The position numbers and the translations under genes are program-made. Of a DNA stretch of 64,000 nucleotides, positions 37,201 through 44,966 are shown in pieces; within the stretch, counting starts at the first letter, position 1; each line of letters starts with the position of its first letter. The stretch lies in assembly GCF_030816015.1 (NCBI RefSeq), contig NZ_JAUSXN010000001.1:2046001-2110000 (forward strand), written 5' to 3'. The notes under the pieces are model-generated. The model was not told the origin of the DNA and ran no database searches. It saw nothing but the letters and a program-made list of their open reading frames with translations. The DNA comes from Pedobacter sp. W3I1. Its GTDB lineage: Bacteria > Bacteroidota > Bacteroidia > Sphingobacteriales > Sphingobacteriaceae.

Positions 37201-37498
37201 AGAAGGCACCATTAGCATCTGTTGAAGCCACAATAGTAGTACCTTTTACTTTTATACTAACGCCAACTAAGGTTTCGCCCTTTTCATCAACAATTTTTCC
37301 CTTGAGGTTTACATCTCGTTTGCTCATTGAAATGTTTGTACCTACAGTTGCCAGTGTTGCTTTACGGTTGGCCGCATCTGCATTTGCAGTATTCGCGACA
37401 CAGAGTAGGCATAATGCCGACATACCCGTAATCAGGATTTTTTTGTACGAAGAGCCTTTTCGTCGCTTTAGATTTTCTGGATAAAAATTAAGATCCAT
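34250..37498 (-). CDS. SusC/RagA-family TonB-linked outer-membrane transporter
   Basis: 1082-aa TonB-dependent importer of pectin oligosaccharides across the outer membrane. A long N-terminus with a hydrophobic signal (about 20-40) is followed by a carboxypeptidase-like domain (about 65-140, KGKIVDEKGETLVGVSI). Next come the LDEVVVVGY segment, a plug with SILIRGMRSINASNSPLYVVDGIP and SIDILKDASATAIYGSKGANGVV, and a 22-strand barrel to the C-terminus. It is predicted to start from CAGGAT promoter 4, with a 300-nt leader holding a palindrome. The first ten residues before the signal are unusually polar. Confidence 0.95.
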   Translation of the reverse strand: MDLNFYPENLKRRKGSSYKKILITGMSALCLLCVANTANADAANRKATLATVGTNISMSKRDVNLKGKIVDEKGETLVGVSIKVKGTTIVASTDANGAFSITIPSTVSNPVLVVSYIGYTTQEVPVDGKTTISIQLKSSTNDLDEVVVVGYNTVKKSDLTGAVVSVGAEQIRSRPVQNALQAIQGKAAGVDVTLNERPGQIGSILIRGMRSINASNSPLYVVDGIPFAAGGIEAINPNDIESIDILKDASATAIYGSKGANGVVLITTKKGKAGRLTLDYVGTATIETIQDRTQMMNAAEYIEFRRDAYRRIGYLNPAAQPNTTYPTVPTQADDNRIFPNDSYVTANIAQGWQNGVYNGSLVPTTDWTDLVTRTGITQDHVLSASGGTDKLKAYGSFGYLNQIGTELGQDYERYTSKVSVELNPVKWFKMGANITASYGLQNYGFATGNATGPSSLYGAAQGMLPVAVPYDVNGNRINLPGADINIQNPVGEDQYNINLRKVLRTIGSFYAEVSLLKGLKYRINFGPDFYNNYNGRYQDAKSINRGAGESGSTNYAQLNQSNRFAYTLDHLIYYDKTIKKHNFGVTLLQSSSLFKEETSSMTGTKIPLSNPLWYGLGGANIPSLDAFSTDLNKNTLISYMGRVNYSFNSKYLLTASARWDGASQLAEGNKWDFFPSTAIAWRIDQEDFLKNIKWIDQLKLRLGVGSVGNSAITYGTTLGKLQPLTYTFGGSVQTGYVASDASLADPPTLPNKLLGWEHTLQYNLGLDFSIVKGRISGSLDLYKSNTVDLLLSKPISSINGYTRSFDNIGETKNRGIDLTLSTINVKAKDFSWSSNLSFSASKDEVTKLANGDDIQTSLFIGQRVRVAYDFVKDGIWQNTPEDLAEMAKFNANLPAASAFKPGSIRVRDLNNDYKIDANNDRIIRGSYTPSWTGGITNTFNYKNFDLSIFIIARYNFLIATGAESLQGRFAQRLVDYWTPTNPTNDYPAPNYGSAAGDPYRSSMNYQDGSFVKIRNISLGYYFPEKIAKKLALSKLRVYAQAINPGLIYSNVGWVDPDSGISSNNSVTSTFNRGVVFGVNVSL

Positions 37499-37724
37499 AG
37501 TTTTATTGGTTTTGTAAATATTTGGTTATTTTGGCCAAATAGCATATTAGATGTGGTGTGCTATCTGTTTGAGGGCATATGATTAAGCAATTAATCCATT
37601 ATTTTCTGGATGCATTACCTGTTGTACGATGAAAAATGAGTTAGTTTTTAATGTTTTTGACTACAATAGCCCTTTCTTTTTTTATTTGCCTCAGCGATTT
37701 AAAATGGTAGTATTGAGGTGATCA

Positions 37725-37742
37725 AGTGCAAACGATTGCACT
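37725..37742. promoter_or_regulatory. Palindrome AGTGCAAACGATTGCACT
   Basis: 7-bp perfect arms around ACGA. TGCAAACGATTGCA has the shape of a LacI/PurR-family operator. It lies about 60-75 nt inside the predicted susC leader, so it could equally act as an RNA hairpin. Confidence 0.45.
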
Positions 37743-37804
37743 GTGTTGGTGTAATTTTCCTTGCTCATATCGGTATTGATTAAAAGATTTGATATTTGGT
37801 TATA

Positions 37805-37849
37805 CGAGATTATAACTTTTATTCGGGTAATCCGTCCTGCTCCATCCTG
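37805..37849 (-). promoter_or_regulatory. Candidate PUL promoter 4, upstream of susC
   Basis: Reading the minus strand: CAGGAT (37849-37844), four bases, CAGGAC (37839-37834), 21 nt, TAATCTCG (37812-37805). The layout is identical to promoter 3. Confidence 0.55.
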
Positions 37850-38026
37850 TAGGGTGCGGGCTGATTTAAAAAATAAAACGATAAAGAAGGGTTTAAAGAG
37901 AAGTTGACTTGGGCTGTTGTACCGAAGAAATTGTTAAAAAACAAAGACAGGCCATCCGGCACTGCCCCTGAGTCATTAACTAAAATTTAAATCAACGCTG
38001 GCGGCTTCTACTCCACCAATACTTTG

Positions 38027-39676
38027 TTATTGAAAAGCGTTTAATCCACTTGCCAGAAACTTTTTATAATTTGCTATTTCGTAATCTGCCCCCTGTGGTT
38101 GTACCAGTAGTGCTTCTTTTTTAGGATCGAGCAGTACATAGAATGGCTGCGAATTGGACTGGAATTTTCTGGCCTGCAGATCACTCCATTTCTTGCCAAT
38201 GGTGTTAAGCTTTCTTCCCTCGGGAGTAACAACTATATCCGCCGGAGCCAGTTCTGTTTTATCATCCACATACAGCTGAATGAGTACATAATCATTGCTG
38301 ATCATTTTGTACACGTCTTTGTCTGGCCAAACATTGGCTTCCATTTTTCTGCAGTTTACGCAAGCATGACCGGTAAAATCGATTAGTATAGGTTTGTTCA
38401 GCTTTTTAGCTGCAGCCAAACCCTCATTATAATCGAAATAAGCATTCAGCTTTAATGGCGCATGAAATTTATCTGCGTATTTATGTGGACCATCATTTAT
38501 TGCTGTCTGTTTTCCAGCCAATAAGCTCGCAGTATACAGGTCGAAATCCTGTGTTTCCTGTGGTGGCAAGAAAGCCGAAACACTGCGCAATGGTGCTCCC
38601 CACATACCTGGGATTAAATAAACAGTAAAAGCCAATACTATAGTAGCCAGGAAAAGCCTTGGTACAGAGATAAAAGCCAGCGGACTATCGTGCGAAAACT
38701 TGAGCTTACCCAAAAGATAAATGCCCATCAACCCAAAAATTACAATCCAAAGGCTTAAGAATATTTCCCTGTCAAACCACTCCCAGTGATAGGCCAGATC
38801 TACATTGCTTAAAAATTTTAGTGCAAAAGCCAACTCCAGAAAGCCCAGTACTACTTTAACGCTGTTTAACCAACCACCAGATTTAGGCAGTTTGTTCATA
38901 GCAGATGGAAAGAGTGCAAACAGGGCGAAAGGAATAGCCAGTGCCAAAGAAAAGCCAAACATGCCTATTGCGGGCCCTAATAAAGCACCCGTTGTTGCCG
39001 CCTGCACCAATAACGTACCTATAATGGGACCGGTGCAAGAGAAAGATACTAAGGCCAATGTCCCGGCCATAAAAAACAATCCTGCAATGCCGCCTTTGTC
39101 TGAATTAGCGTCCATTTTATTTACCCAGGAAGAGGGTAGGGTGATTTCGAAAGCACCTAAAAATGAAGCCGCAAAAACAACCAGCAATAAGAAGAAAAAG
39201 AAATTGAATACTCCGTTGGTAGATAAACTGTTTAAGGCATCGGCACCAAAAATTATCGTGACCAACAGCCCAAGCACTACATAAATGAGGATAATGAAAA
39301 AACCATACAATGCTGCACGCCGAAAGGCTTTTCCTTTTTCTGATCCCTTGGTGAAAAAACTTACTGTAAGGGGCAACATGGGGAAGATACAGGGCATGAG
39401 CAAGGCTGCTAAACCGCCAACAAAACCTGCAATAAAAATTCCCCACAGGGTTTTGTGTTCTTCTTTTGATGGAGCAACAGTTTGTTGAACGGTAACAGGT
39501 ATGGCCGCAGCTATTTTAGCAACAGTATCAGTTGTTTTAATGGTGCTATCAACGGCTTCCGGCTTAATCTCTGTAAAAGTGAGGTCGTCGGTACCGGAGC
39601 TATCCTGCGTATATCCGTTTAAGGATATAGCACAACAGAACAGCAACCCGAGACAGGTTTTCTTTAAGGATATCAT
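38027..39676 (-). CDS. DsbD-like thiol:disulfide interchange protein
   Basis: 549-aa inner-membrane protein that carries electrons from the cytoplasmic thioredoxin system to the periplasm. After a signal and a linker, eight or so membrane helices begin at about residue 75 (IFIAGFVGGLAALLMPCIFPMLPL). The two membrane Cys are in MPCIFP and SFSCTGPIIG. A C-terminal thioredoxin-like domain has FTGHACVNCRKME, the CxxC at about 438. The N-terminal alpha domain found in E. coli DsbD is missing here and is encoded separately 9 bp upstream. Confidence 0.93.
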   Translation of the reverse strand: MISLKKTCLGLLFCCAISLNGYTQDSSGTDDLTFTEIKPEAVDSTIKTTDTVAKIAAAIPVTVQQTVAPSKEEHKTLWGIFIAGFVGGLAALLMPCIFPMLPLTVSFFTKGSEKGKAFRRAALYGFFIILIYVVLGLLVTIIFGADALNSLSTNGVFNFFFFLLLVVFAASFLGAFEITLPSSWVNKMDANSDKGGIAGLFFMAGTLALVSFSCTGPIIGTLLVQAATTGALLGPAIGMFGFSLALAIPFALFALFPSAMNKLPKSGGWLNSVKVVLGFLELAFALKFLSNVDLAYHWEWFDREIFLSLWIVIFGLMGIYLLGKLKFSHDSPLAFISVPRLFLATIVLAFTVYLIPGMWGAPLRSVSAFLPPQETQDFDLYTASLLAGKQTAINDGPHKYADKFHAPLKLNAYFDYNEGLAAAKKLNKPILIDFTGHACVNCRKMEANVWPDKDVYKMISNDYVLIQLYVDDKTELAPADIVVTPEGRKLNTIGKKWSDLQARKFQSNSQPFYVLLDPKKEALLVQPQGADYEIANYKKFLASGLNAFQ

Positions 39677-39685
39677 ACGCGCTAC

Positions 39686-40135
39686 TTATTTTACAGGAAT
39701 ACTAAAATCGACCTGTTCAGGTGGTAAACATTGCTTATCGTCGCATACCATAAACTCTACATTGCCTTTAATAGTTGCGGTTTTACTTTTTAGTTTCACT
39801 TTTTGTTGAAATACTACCGATTTTTCAAAATAGCTCACATCCATTTTAAAAGTAGATTCGAATTTGGTTATCGCTTTTGGTTCAGTTGTTTTTCCAACCA
39901 GGGTATAATGGGCTGATGATGGAAAAGTAAAGGTTGTTTTAACAGGACCTCCATCTTTAACAAATTGCGAATAGAGGTGCCAGCCCTGGTCTACATTGGC
40001 CTTGATGAAAACAGTAGCCGTATTTGGCCCGGTTTTTTTTGCTGCATAACTCCAGGTTACCGGTTTTAAAATTTGGCTATATGCACTAAGGTTAATCAGG
40101 CATACGGTACAGAACAAAAAGATGATTTTTTTCAT
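39686..40135 (-). CDS. Stand-alone DsbD alpha-domain protein
   Basis: 149-aa exported protein with an Ig-like fold that matches the N-terminal domain of DsbD. The signal ends at SAYSQ. The Cys pair of the active site is in MVCDDKQCLPPE near the C-terminus (about 131-136). It should relay reductant from the DsbD membrane part to periplasmic substrates. It lies 9 bp before dsbD and 24 bp after the cysteine synthase gene, so all three form one operon. Confidence 0.88.
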   Translation of the reverse strand: MKKIIFLFCTVCLINLSAYSQILKPVTWSYAAKKTGPNTATVFIKANVDQGWHLYSQFVKDGGPVKTTFTFPSSAHYTLVGKTTEPKAITKFESTFKMDVSYFEKSVVFQQKVKLKSKTATIKGNVEFMVCDDKQCLPPEQVDFSIPVK

Positions 40136-40159
40136 GTTGTGGTTTATTGGTTATGGTGG

Positions 40160-41206
40160 TTAATGTAATCTGCTAAAGGCCTGGTAATCCAGGAAATCTA
40201 CTTCAGGGGTAATGTATCCTCTTTTAACAGGTTCTACCCTCATTAAATCGGTACTTAAATATTTCTTATTGCTATCAGAAAAGATGGTTACTACACAGCT
40301 TTCAATTCCCATTTTTCGCTGTTGTTTTATGGCGCCTATTACATTAGCGCCCGATGATATGCCTACGGCTAAACCAAGTTTCTGGGCTAGTTTTTGTGCC
40401 ATTAGTATGGCATCGCCATCGTTTACCTGTACTACTTCATCCAGTTCGCTTAGCTTAACAATTTCGGGGATAAACTCATCAGAAATGCCCTGGATTCTAT
40501 GGCTTCCTACTTTATAACCTGTGGTTAATGTTGGCGATTCTGCAGGTTCTAGTGGATGTATTTTGATGTTAGAATTTTGCTTTCTTAAAAAATTACCTAC
40601 ACCCATAATGGTTCCTCCGGTACCTACGCCGGCAACAAAAGCATCAGGCGAAAGGTTTTTCAAACGCAACTGTTCCCATATTTCTTTGCCAGTGGTATGT
40701 TCGTGTGCTTCTGGATTGGCTATATTTTCGAACTGTTTTGGTAAAAAAATATCGGGGTTGTTCATGGCCATCTCTTCTGCAAGTTTAATGCTTCCGATAA
40801 AACCACCTTCTTCTTTGCTCACCAGAAGAATATCGGCACCTAAACTTTTAATAATGTCGATGCGCTCTTTACTCAACCAGTTTGGCATAATGATGGTAAC
40901 CGGGTGCCCCAGGGCTTTACCGATGGCAGCAAATGCAATCCCGGTGTTGCCGCTGGTGGCCTCAACTATGCGGTCTCCGGCTTTAATTTTACCTTCAGCA
41001 TAAGCTTTTTTTAAGGTGTAAAGTGCCATCCTGTCTTTAATACTGCCGGTTAGATTATAATGTTCACATTTAACATAGATTTTACCTGTGCTTCCCTGAT
41101 AAGTATAAGTAAGCTCAAGCATTGGGGTATTACCAACCAGAAGTGATAAATGTTCAAATTTTCCCTCCATGGCAGAAGTCATTTTGTTTGCTGTTATTGT
41201 GGTCAT
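40160..41206 (-). CDS. PLP-dependent cysteine synthase family protein (CysM-like)
   Basis: 348-aa cytoplasmic beta-replacement enzyme, probably making cysteine from O-acetylserine or a related donor. The PLP lysine is in LTGSIKDRM (Lys57). [12 protein letters not shown] is the substrate loop and [12 protein letters not shown] binds the cofactor phosphate. The first 15 residues extend beyond the usual start, so a start at Met9 or Met13 is possible. It is the first gene of the dsbD operon and is divergent from an Lrp/AsnC gene, its likely regulator. Confidence 0.9.
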   Translation of the reverse strand: MTTITANKMTSAMEGKFEHLSLLVGNTPMLELTYTYQGSTGKIYVKCEHYNLTGSIKDRMALYTLKKAYAEGKIKAGDRIVEATSGNTGIAFAAIGKALGHPVTIIMPNWLSKERIDIIKSLGADILLVSKEEGGFIGSIKLAEEMAMNNPDIFLPKQFENIANPEAHEHTTGKEIWEQLRLKNLSPDAFVAGVGTGGTIMGVGNFLRKQNSNIKIHPLEPAESPTLTTGYKVGSHRIQGISDEFIPEIVKLSELDEVVQVNDGDAILMAQKLAQKLGLAVGISSGANVIGAIKQQRKMGIESCVVTIFSDSNKKYLSTDLMRVEPVKRGYITPEVDFLDYQAFSRLH

Positions 41207-41306
41207 GGCTGTTGATTAAATCGGATAGCAAATAGCTATTTTGATCGGTTTTATTTCGGTAAAATTCAGGATTATAATTTTTTACGTCAATACATGTTGT
41301 TTTTTA

Positions 41307-41319
41307 CAGAAAATTTCTG
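41307..41319. promoter_or_regulatory. Lrp-like palindrome CAGAAAATTTCTG
   Basis: CAGAAA and TTTCTG arms around one A, in the 199-bp gap between cysM and the Lrp/AsnC gene. The AT-rich centre and CAG/CTG ends recall Lrp sites. Candidate autoregulatory site. Confidence 0.4.
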
Positions 41320-41405
41320 CTTTTTTGATTAATTATTATTCTTTATTTCAGTTTAGGTCGAATTTTTTATTATCCATTATATTTTTTTTCAATCCATTAA
41401 CATAT

Positions 41406-41873
41406 ATGATACACGGGGATTTAGACCAGACTGATATAGAAATATTAAAATTGCTGCAACATGATGCCGCTTTGACCCATAAAGAAGTATCGTTAAAGTT
41501 GCATAAGTCAATAGCCACCATACATGAACGCATAAGAAGGTTAAAGGAACAAGGTTACATTAAAAGAATTGTGGCCATTCTCGATCGGAAAAAAATCAAC
41601 AGAAACCTGATCGCCTTTTCTCATGTATTGTTGAAGGAGCACACGGCTAAAACCTTGATCGAATTTGAAACCGAAGTTTCTAAGTTTAGTGAGGTAATGG
41701 AATGTTTGCAGATGACCGGGGCACACGATTTTATTCTCCGCATCGCAACCAAAGATATGGATGCCTACCACGAATTTCTACGGAATAAACTGGCGACACT
41801 GCCCAATATTACCACCGTTCAAAGCTACTTTGTGCTCTCAGAACCGAAAAGTGAAACTGCATATCCTTTGTAA
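41406..41873 (+). CDS. Lrp/AsnC-family transcriptional regulator
   Basis: 155-aa regulator with an N-terminal winged HTH (LDQTDIEILKLLQHDAALTHKEVSLKLHKS) and a C-terminal ligand-binding RAM domain (about 70-150, ECLQMTGAHDFILRIATKDM). I start it at the ATG at 41406; the open frame runs further upstream through AT-rich DNA but without family similarity. It is divergent from the cysteine synthase operon, so amino-acid-responsive control of cysM-dsbD is likely. Confidence 0.92.
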   Translation: MIHGDLDQTDIEILKLLQHDAALTHKEVSLKLHKSIATIHERIRRLKEQGYIKRIVAILDRKKINRNLIAFSHVLLKEHTAKTLIEFETEVSKFSEVMECLQMTGAHDFILRIATKDMDAYHEFLRNKLATLPNITTVQSYFVLSEPKSETAYPL

Positions 41874-41990
41874 GGTTGGTTCATTGATCATTTGTGAAGG
41901 GTTAATTATTGAAATTGGTTAATCGACTCCAGACTTTGGATTTCCCTTAACTTCTCAATGGGGAAAGTGGCTGTATCATAAATATAGAAT

Positions 41991-42082
41991 TGTCATCCTG
42001 AGCCTGTCGAAGGACCCGTTTAAATGCTCCGCAAAGCGTTTCGACTACTTGTCCCGATTCTTCGGGAAGCTCAACGTGACAA
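41991..42082. repeat. Dispersed intergenic repeat, TGTCATCCTGAGC type, copy 2
   Basis: Starts TGTCATCCTGAGCCTGTCG like 8596 and ends GCTCAACGTGACA, the imperfect inverse of its start, with internal CCCGATTCTTCGGG. It lies between the converging Lrp and ABC permease genes. Confidence 0.75.
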
Positions 42083-42101
42083 GTTTGAATGGAATCAAAA
42101 C

Positions 42102-42122
42102 TTATGAGACAGCGCCTCATAA
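42102..42122 (-). terminator. Hairpin TTATGAG / CTCATAA after the permease operon
   Basis: 7-bp stem with a 7-nt loop ACAGCGC, 24 bp past the permease stop on the minus strand. Modest stability, no strong U-tract. Confidence 0.45.
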
Positions 42123-42146
42123 TAATATTCATTGGCTAAAATAAAC

Positions 42147-43511
42147 CTAAAACTGCTTTTCCCTTTTAAAGTTATAAGCCGTTGCGCCAATTAGAATTAC
42201 TGTTAATATTGATACCGACAGCAAATTAACCCAAACTGAAGACGTTTGCTGCGGACTATATTTTTCCAGTTTATAATCCTTAATATCTGTACTGTCAACC
42301 GTTTTATTCAGAAAAATAACCGGGTAAAAATGTAACCGGATTTGTTCATGATATTTTCTAACCGCCTGTTGGAAATCGAGATGAGTATTGAGATCTGAAG
42401 CTGCCATTTTATTAACGCCCAATTGAGTTTGTATGGTGGGAAAGAAAAATGCAAGCCTATTGGTAAAACGTTGTCTTAAAGCCAGTTTATTTTCAATCGC
42501 CAACCTGCTTCCAGCTGCCTGGTCATCGCCCATTTGCTGCATAGCATAATACCAGAACCAGCTAAAGGTTTTATCTTTTGGAAATGGATATTTCTTTAGC
42601 TCAGGATAATGTTCAAAAAAAGGTTTCATGGTTATTTCTTTAGCCATATCCCATTTTTCGTGATAGCCCTCTCGTTGGTTAATCACATGCTGCAAAGCTT
42701 CGGGTACCGGGTACTTCCGGGTTAAAAAAAGATTGAGTGATGCAGGGATTACAATACAGATGAGTACCCAAACAGCAACCAATGCCGATGCATTAAAGTT
42801 AGATGATTTGGCTAACGAAATAACAAAAAATGAAACGGCAAACCAGAATGCCAGATAAAATATGAGCAATGCGGTAACTGAAAAAAATGTAAAATCTACA
42901 GATAATTGCAGGTAAAACATGGCAATAAAGAGCAATAATATGGCGACAGCCAAGATTACCGCTACCCTGACTAAAAACTTTTGCCAGATTACCTGAAACG
43001 ATTGATTGGTTTGTGCCCTTAACAACAACCAAAGCCCGCTTTCTTTTTGCTCCGAAAGCAGGTTGTAAGTGAAGGCAACAATGACCAGGGGAAATAAAAA
43101 GATAAATACAAAACTCAGGTCCATATTGCCCAAAAGTAAGCTCACAGGGTTACTAATGTCTGTATCGTAAAGTTGCCCTTCGAGCCCCAGCATACTTACC
43201 GAAATTAAATAGGGATTAATATCGCGTTGCCCGTTGGCAAAAGCAGCCCAGGGATTGGGTGCATTAGCCAATGAAAACTTATTGTGGTAAAACAGCAGTC
43301 CAATATCTTTACCAAAATGATCAATATTATTGAGGGTATTTTTCTTTTGCAGTATTGCTGCTTTTTCAATTACTGCCTGTTGGTTTGCTATAAATGTTTT
43401 ACCAAAATATAAACCGGCACAGCCTGCAGTCAATAGCACAATGATGCCTATCCATGAGGAACTGTTTCTGAAAAACAGTTTAAATTCGAGGTTATATATA
43501 CTTTTTTTCAT
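42147..43511 (-). CDS. ABC-2 type permease (DUF3526-like), subunit 2
   Basis: 454-aa membrane protein with a first helix at about 18-38, a large extracytoplasmic loop and five more helices, the last at about 427-447 (VNLLSVSILTVILIGATAYNF). LLSEQKESGLWLLL is the ABC-2 coupling region. It is last in the operon, 9 bp after the other permease, with which it shares layout and weak similarity. The two would form a heterodimer around the ATPase encoded at 47489. Substrate unknown; NosY-like or gliding-type ABC-2 systems are the nearest types. Confidence 0.85.
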   Translation of the reverse strand: MKKSIYNLEFKLFFRNSSSWIGIIVLLTAGCAGLYFGKTFIANQQAVIEKAAILQKKNTLNNIDHFGKDIGLLFYHNKFSLANAPNPWAAFANGQRDINPYLISVSMLGLEGQLYDTDISNPVSLLLGNMDLSFVFIFLFPLVIVAFTYNLLSEQKESGLWLLLRAQTNQSFQVIWQKFLVRVAVILAVAILLLFIAMFYLQLSVDFTFFSVTALLIFYLAFWFAVSFFVISLAKSSNFNASALVAVWVLICIVIPASLNLFLTRKYPVPEALQHVINQREGYHEKWDMAKEITMKPFFEHYPELKKYPFPKDKTFSWFWYYAMQQMGDDQAAGSRLAIENKLALRQRFTNRLAFFFPTIQTQLGVNKMAASDLNTHLDFQQAVRKYHEQIRLHFYPVIFLNKTVDSTDIKDYKLEKYSPQQTSSVWVNLLSVSILTVILIGATAYNFKREKQF

Positions 43512-43520
43512 TCTTAATAT

Positions 43521-44966
43521 CTATATCGTTTTAATCCACCTGGCTGAGTATTGGAGCAGAAAGACTATGGCCAGCAACCAACAGGTTAAGGAACTTAGGG
43601 GCAATAGCTCGTTAGTTATGGTATTACCCAGGTTACCAAAATGGTAATTGAAATCAGGTTGTTCTGCCCAGTTTGCTTTACTAATGGCCAAAGGTTTTTC
43701 TTTTTCTCCCGGCGCTATGTTGCTGATCTTATCAATCTGTAATTTATTCATCTTTTGCGCCAGCTGATAGCGGTAGGCTTCTGCCTGGTTCTGAAAATCA
43801 ACAAAGGTGTGAAAATCAGAGGCCGTTAGGGCCATCGAAATATGCTTGAGTGATATATAGGGATTTAAGAAACCTGCTACCGTGGTAATGCTGTTCTGCT
43901 TTTCAAAAATTTTATTCAGTTCCTTTTGGTGGTTGCTGTAAATTTTTGAGCTTATTTTTTCGCCCTCTGCCATAATATAACCACCATAGTTAAAAGGCAG
44001 TTTTTTTACATCATCTACACCATAGGTTTTGAATAGTGAGTCTTTAATTGCAGCATAATGTGGGTCATCTGGATTGTGGCTATCGCCCTGTTTGTGGATG
44101 TCGGTAGCAATGGCATCGGCAAATTCTATTTTAGATGGGGATGGATAAATTTTTACGCCGACTGCCTGGGTAATCCTTGGCATAATGACCATAAAAAATA
44201 TCCAGCAGGCCAATAAAGTGGTTAAGGCTGATTTAGAACTGCGCGCAAAAGCCGAAACCAAAACCGTGATGGCAGATACAATGAAAAAATAGATGGCATA
44301 GCTAAAAATTAATACCAATAAGCGTATACTGGCATCACCGCTGATTTGCCAATGACTTAAGGAAGCCCATAGCAAAATGGTAAGCAACATGAGGGGGATA
44401 AATATCGACAAACAAACACCGATTATGCCCAATGTTTTGCCCCAGAGGAGTTGTTTCCAGCTTACATTTTGGCATAGCAGAATTTTTAATGTTCCCGATT
44501 CGCGCTCAGCCGAAATGCTGTTGTAACCTAAGAAGAAAATTAAAAGTGGCACCAGGAGTTGCAGCACCATGGCCACACTGATTTCGCCGAAGCGTAACAT
44601 CCCGTTAGCGAAACCTGCTTCGCTAAAATTTACGGTATTTTGTTTATGTGCTTCTAAAAAGATCGATACGCCCGCAAAACTTTCTATCCCAAAATCGAAG
44701 AAACTCAGTTCATGTTTCTCGCGAAAGGCGAGGTAACCATAGTGCGCCATCCGGTGTGGGTGTTTATCTGGTTTTGCCAGCCATTGTGCCCTAACCAATT
44801 CTTTATAATGCAGGCGCTGGTTGTTTTGTGTTTTAAAATTCTGCCAGCCCACATAAGTGGCCAAACCAAGCGATAAACCTAATAAAACGGTTAGGGCTAA
44901 GGTGGCCCTGTTGTTAAGAGCGGTTTTAAAAGTTTGTTTGGCTATGGTGCTTATTCTATTTGGCAT
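43521..44966 (-). CDS. ABC-2 type permease (DUF3526-like), subunit 1
   Basis: 481-aa permease with an N-terminal helix (about 20-38), a large extracytoplasmic loop and helices from about 130 onward. SAERESGTLKILLCQNVSWKQLL is the coupling segment that meets the ATPase. Its ATG overlaps the TonB receptor stop by one base (TAATG), so translation is coupled. A transporter that couples a TonB receptor to an ABC-2 pair, rather than to a binding-protein-dependent importer, is unusual. Confidence 0.87.
   Translation of the reverse strand: MPNRISTIAKQTFKTALNNRATLALTVLLGLSLGLATYVGWQNFKTQNNQRLHYKELVRAQWLAKPDKHPHRMAHYGYLAFREKHELSFFDFGIESFAGVSIFLEAHKQNTVNFSEAGFANGMLRFGEISVAMVLQLLVPLLIFFLGYNSISAERESGTLKILLCQNVSWKQLLWGKTLGIIGVCLSIFIPLMLLTILLWASLSHWQISGDASIRLLVLIFSYAIYFFIVSAITVLVSAFARSSKSALTTLLACWIFFMVIMPRITQAVGVKIYPSPSKIEFADAIATDIHKQGDSHNPDDPHYAAIKDSLFKTYGVDDVKKLPFNYGGYIMAEGEKISSKIYSNHQKELNKIFEKQNSITTVAGFLNPYISLKHISMALTASDFHTFVDFQNQAEAYRYQLAQKMNKLQIDKISNIAPGEKEKPLAISKANWAEQPDFNYHFGNLGNTITNELLPLSSLTCWLLAIVFLLQYSARWIKTI

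Larger units (their letters stand above)
37499..38026. other. susC leader / dsbD downstream region
   Basis: 528 bp with no gene. It holds the AGTGCAA palindrome (37725-37742) and CAGGAT promoter 4 (37805-37849). The dsbD end (37850-38026) shows nothing notable. Confidence 0.6.

Noticed and set aside
38805..39284. 159-codon plus-strand ORF with basic repeats
   Set aside because: It is the complement of the DsbD membrane region; the composition is a by-product of hydrophobic codons on the other strand.
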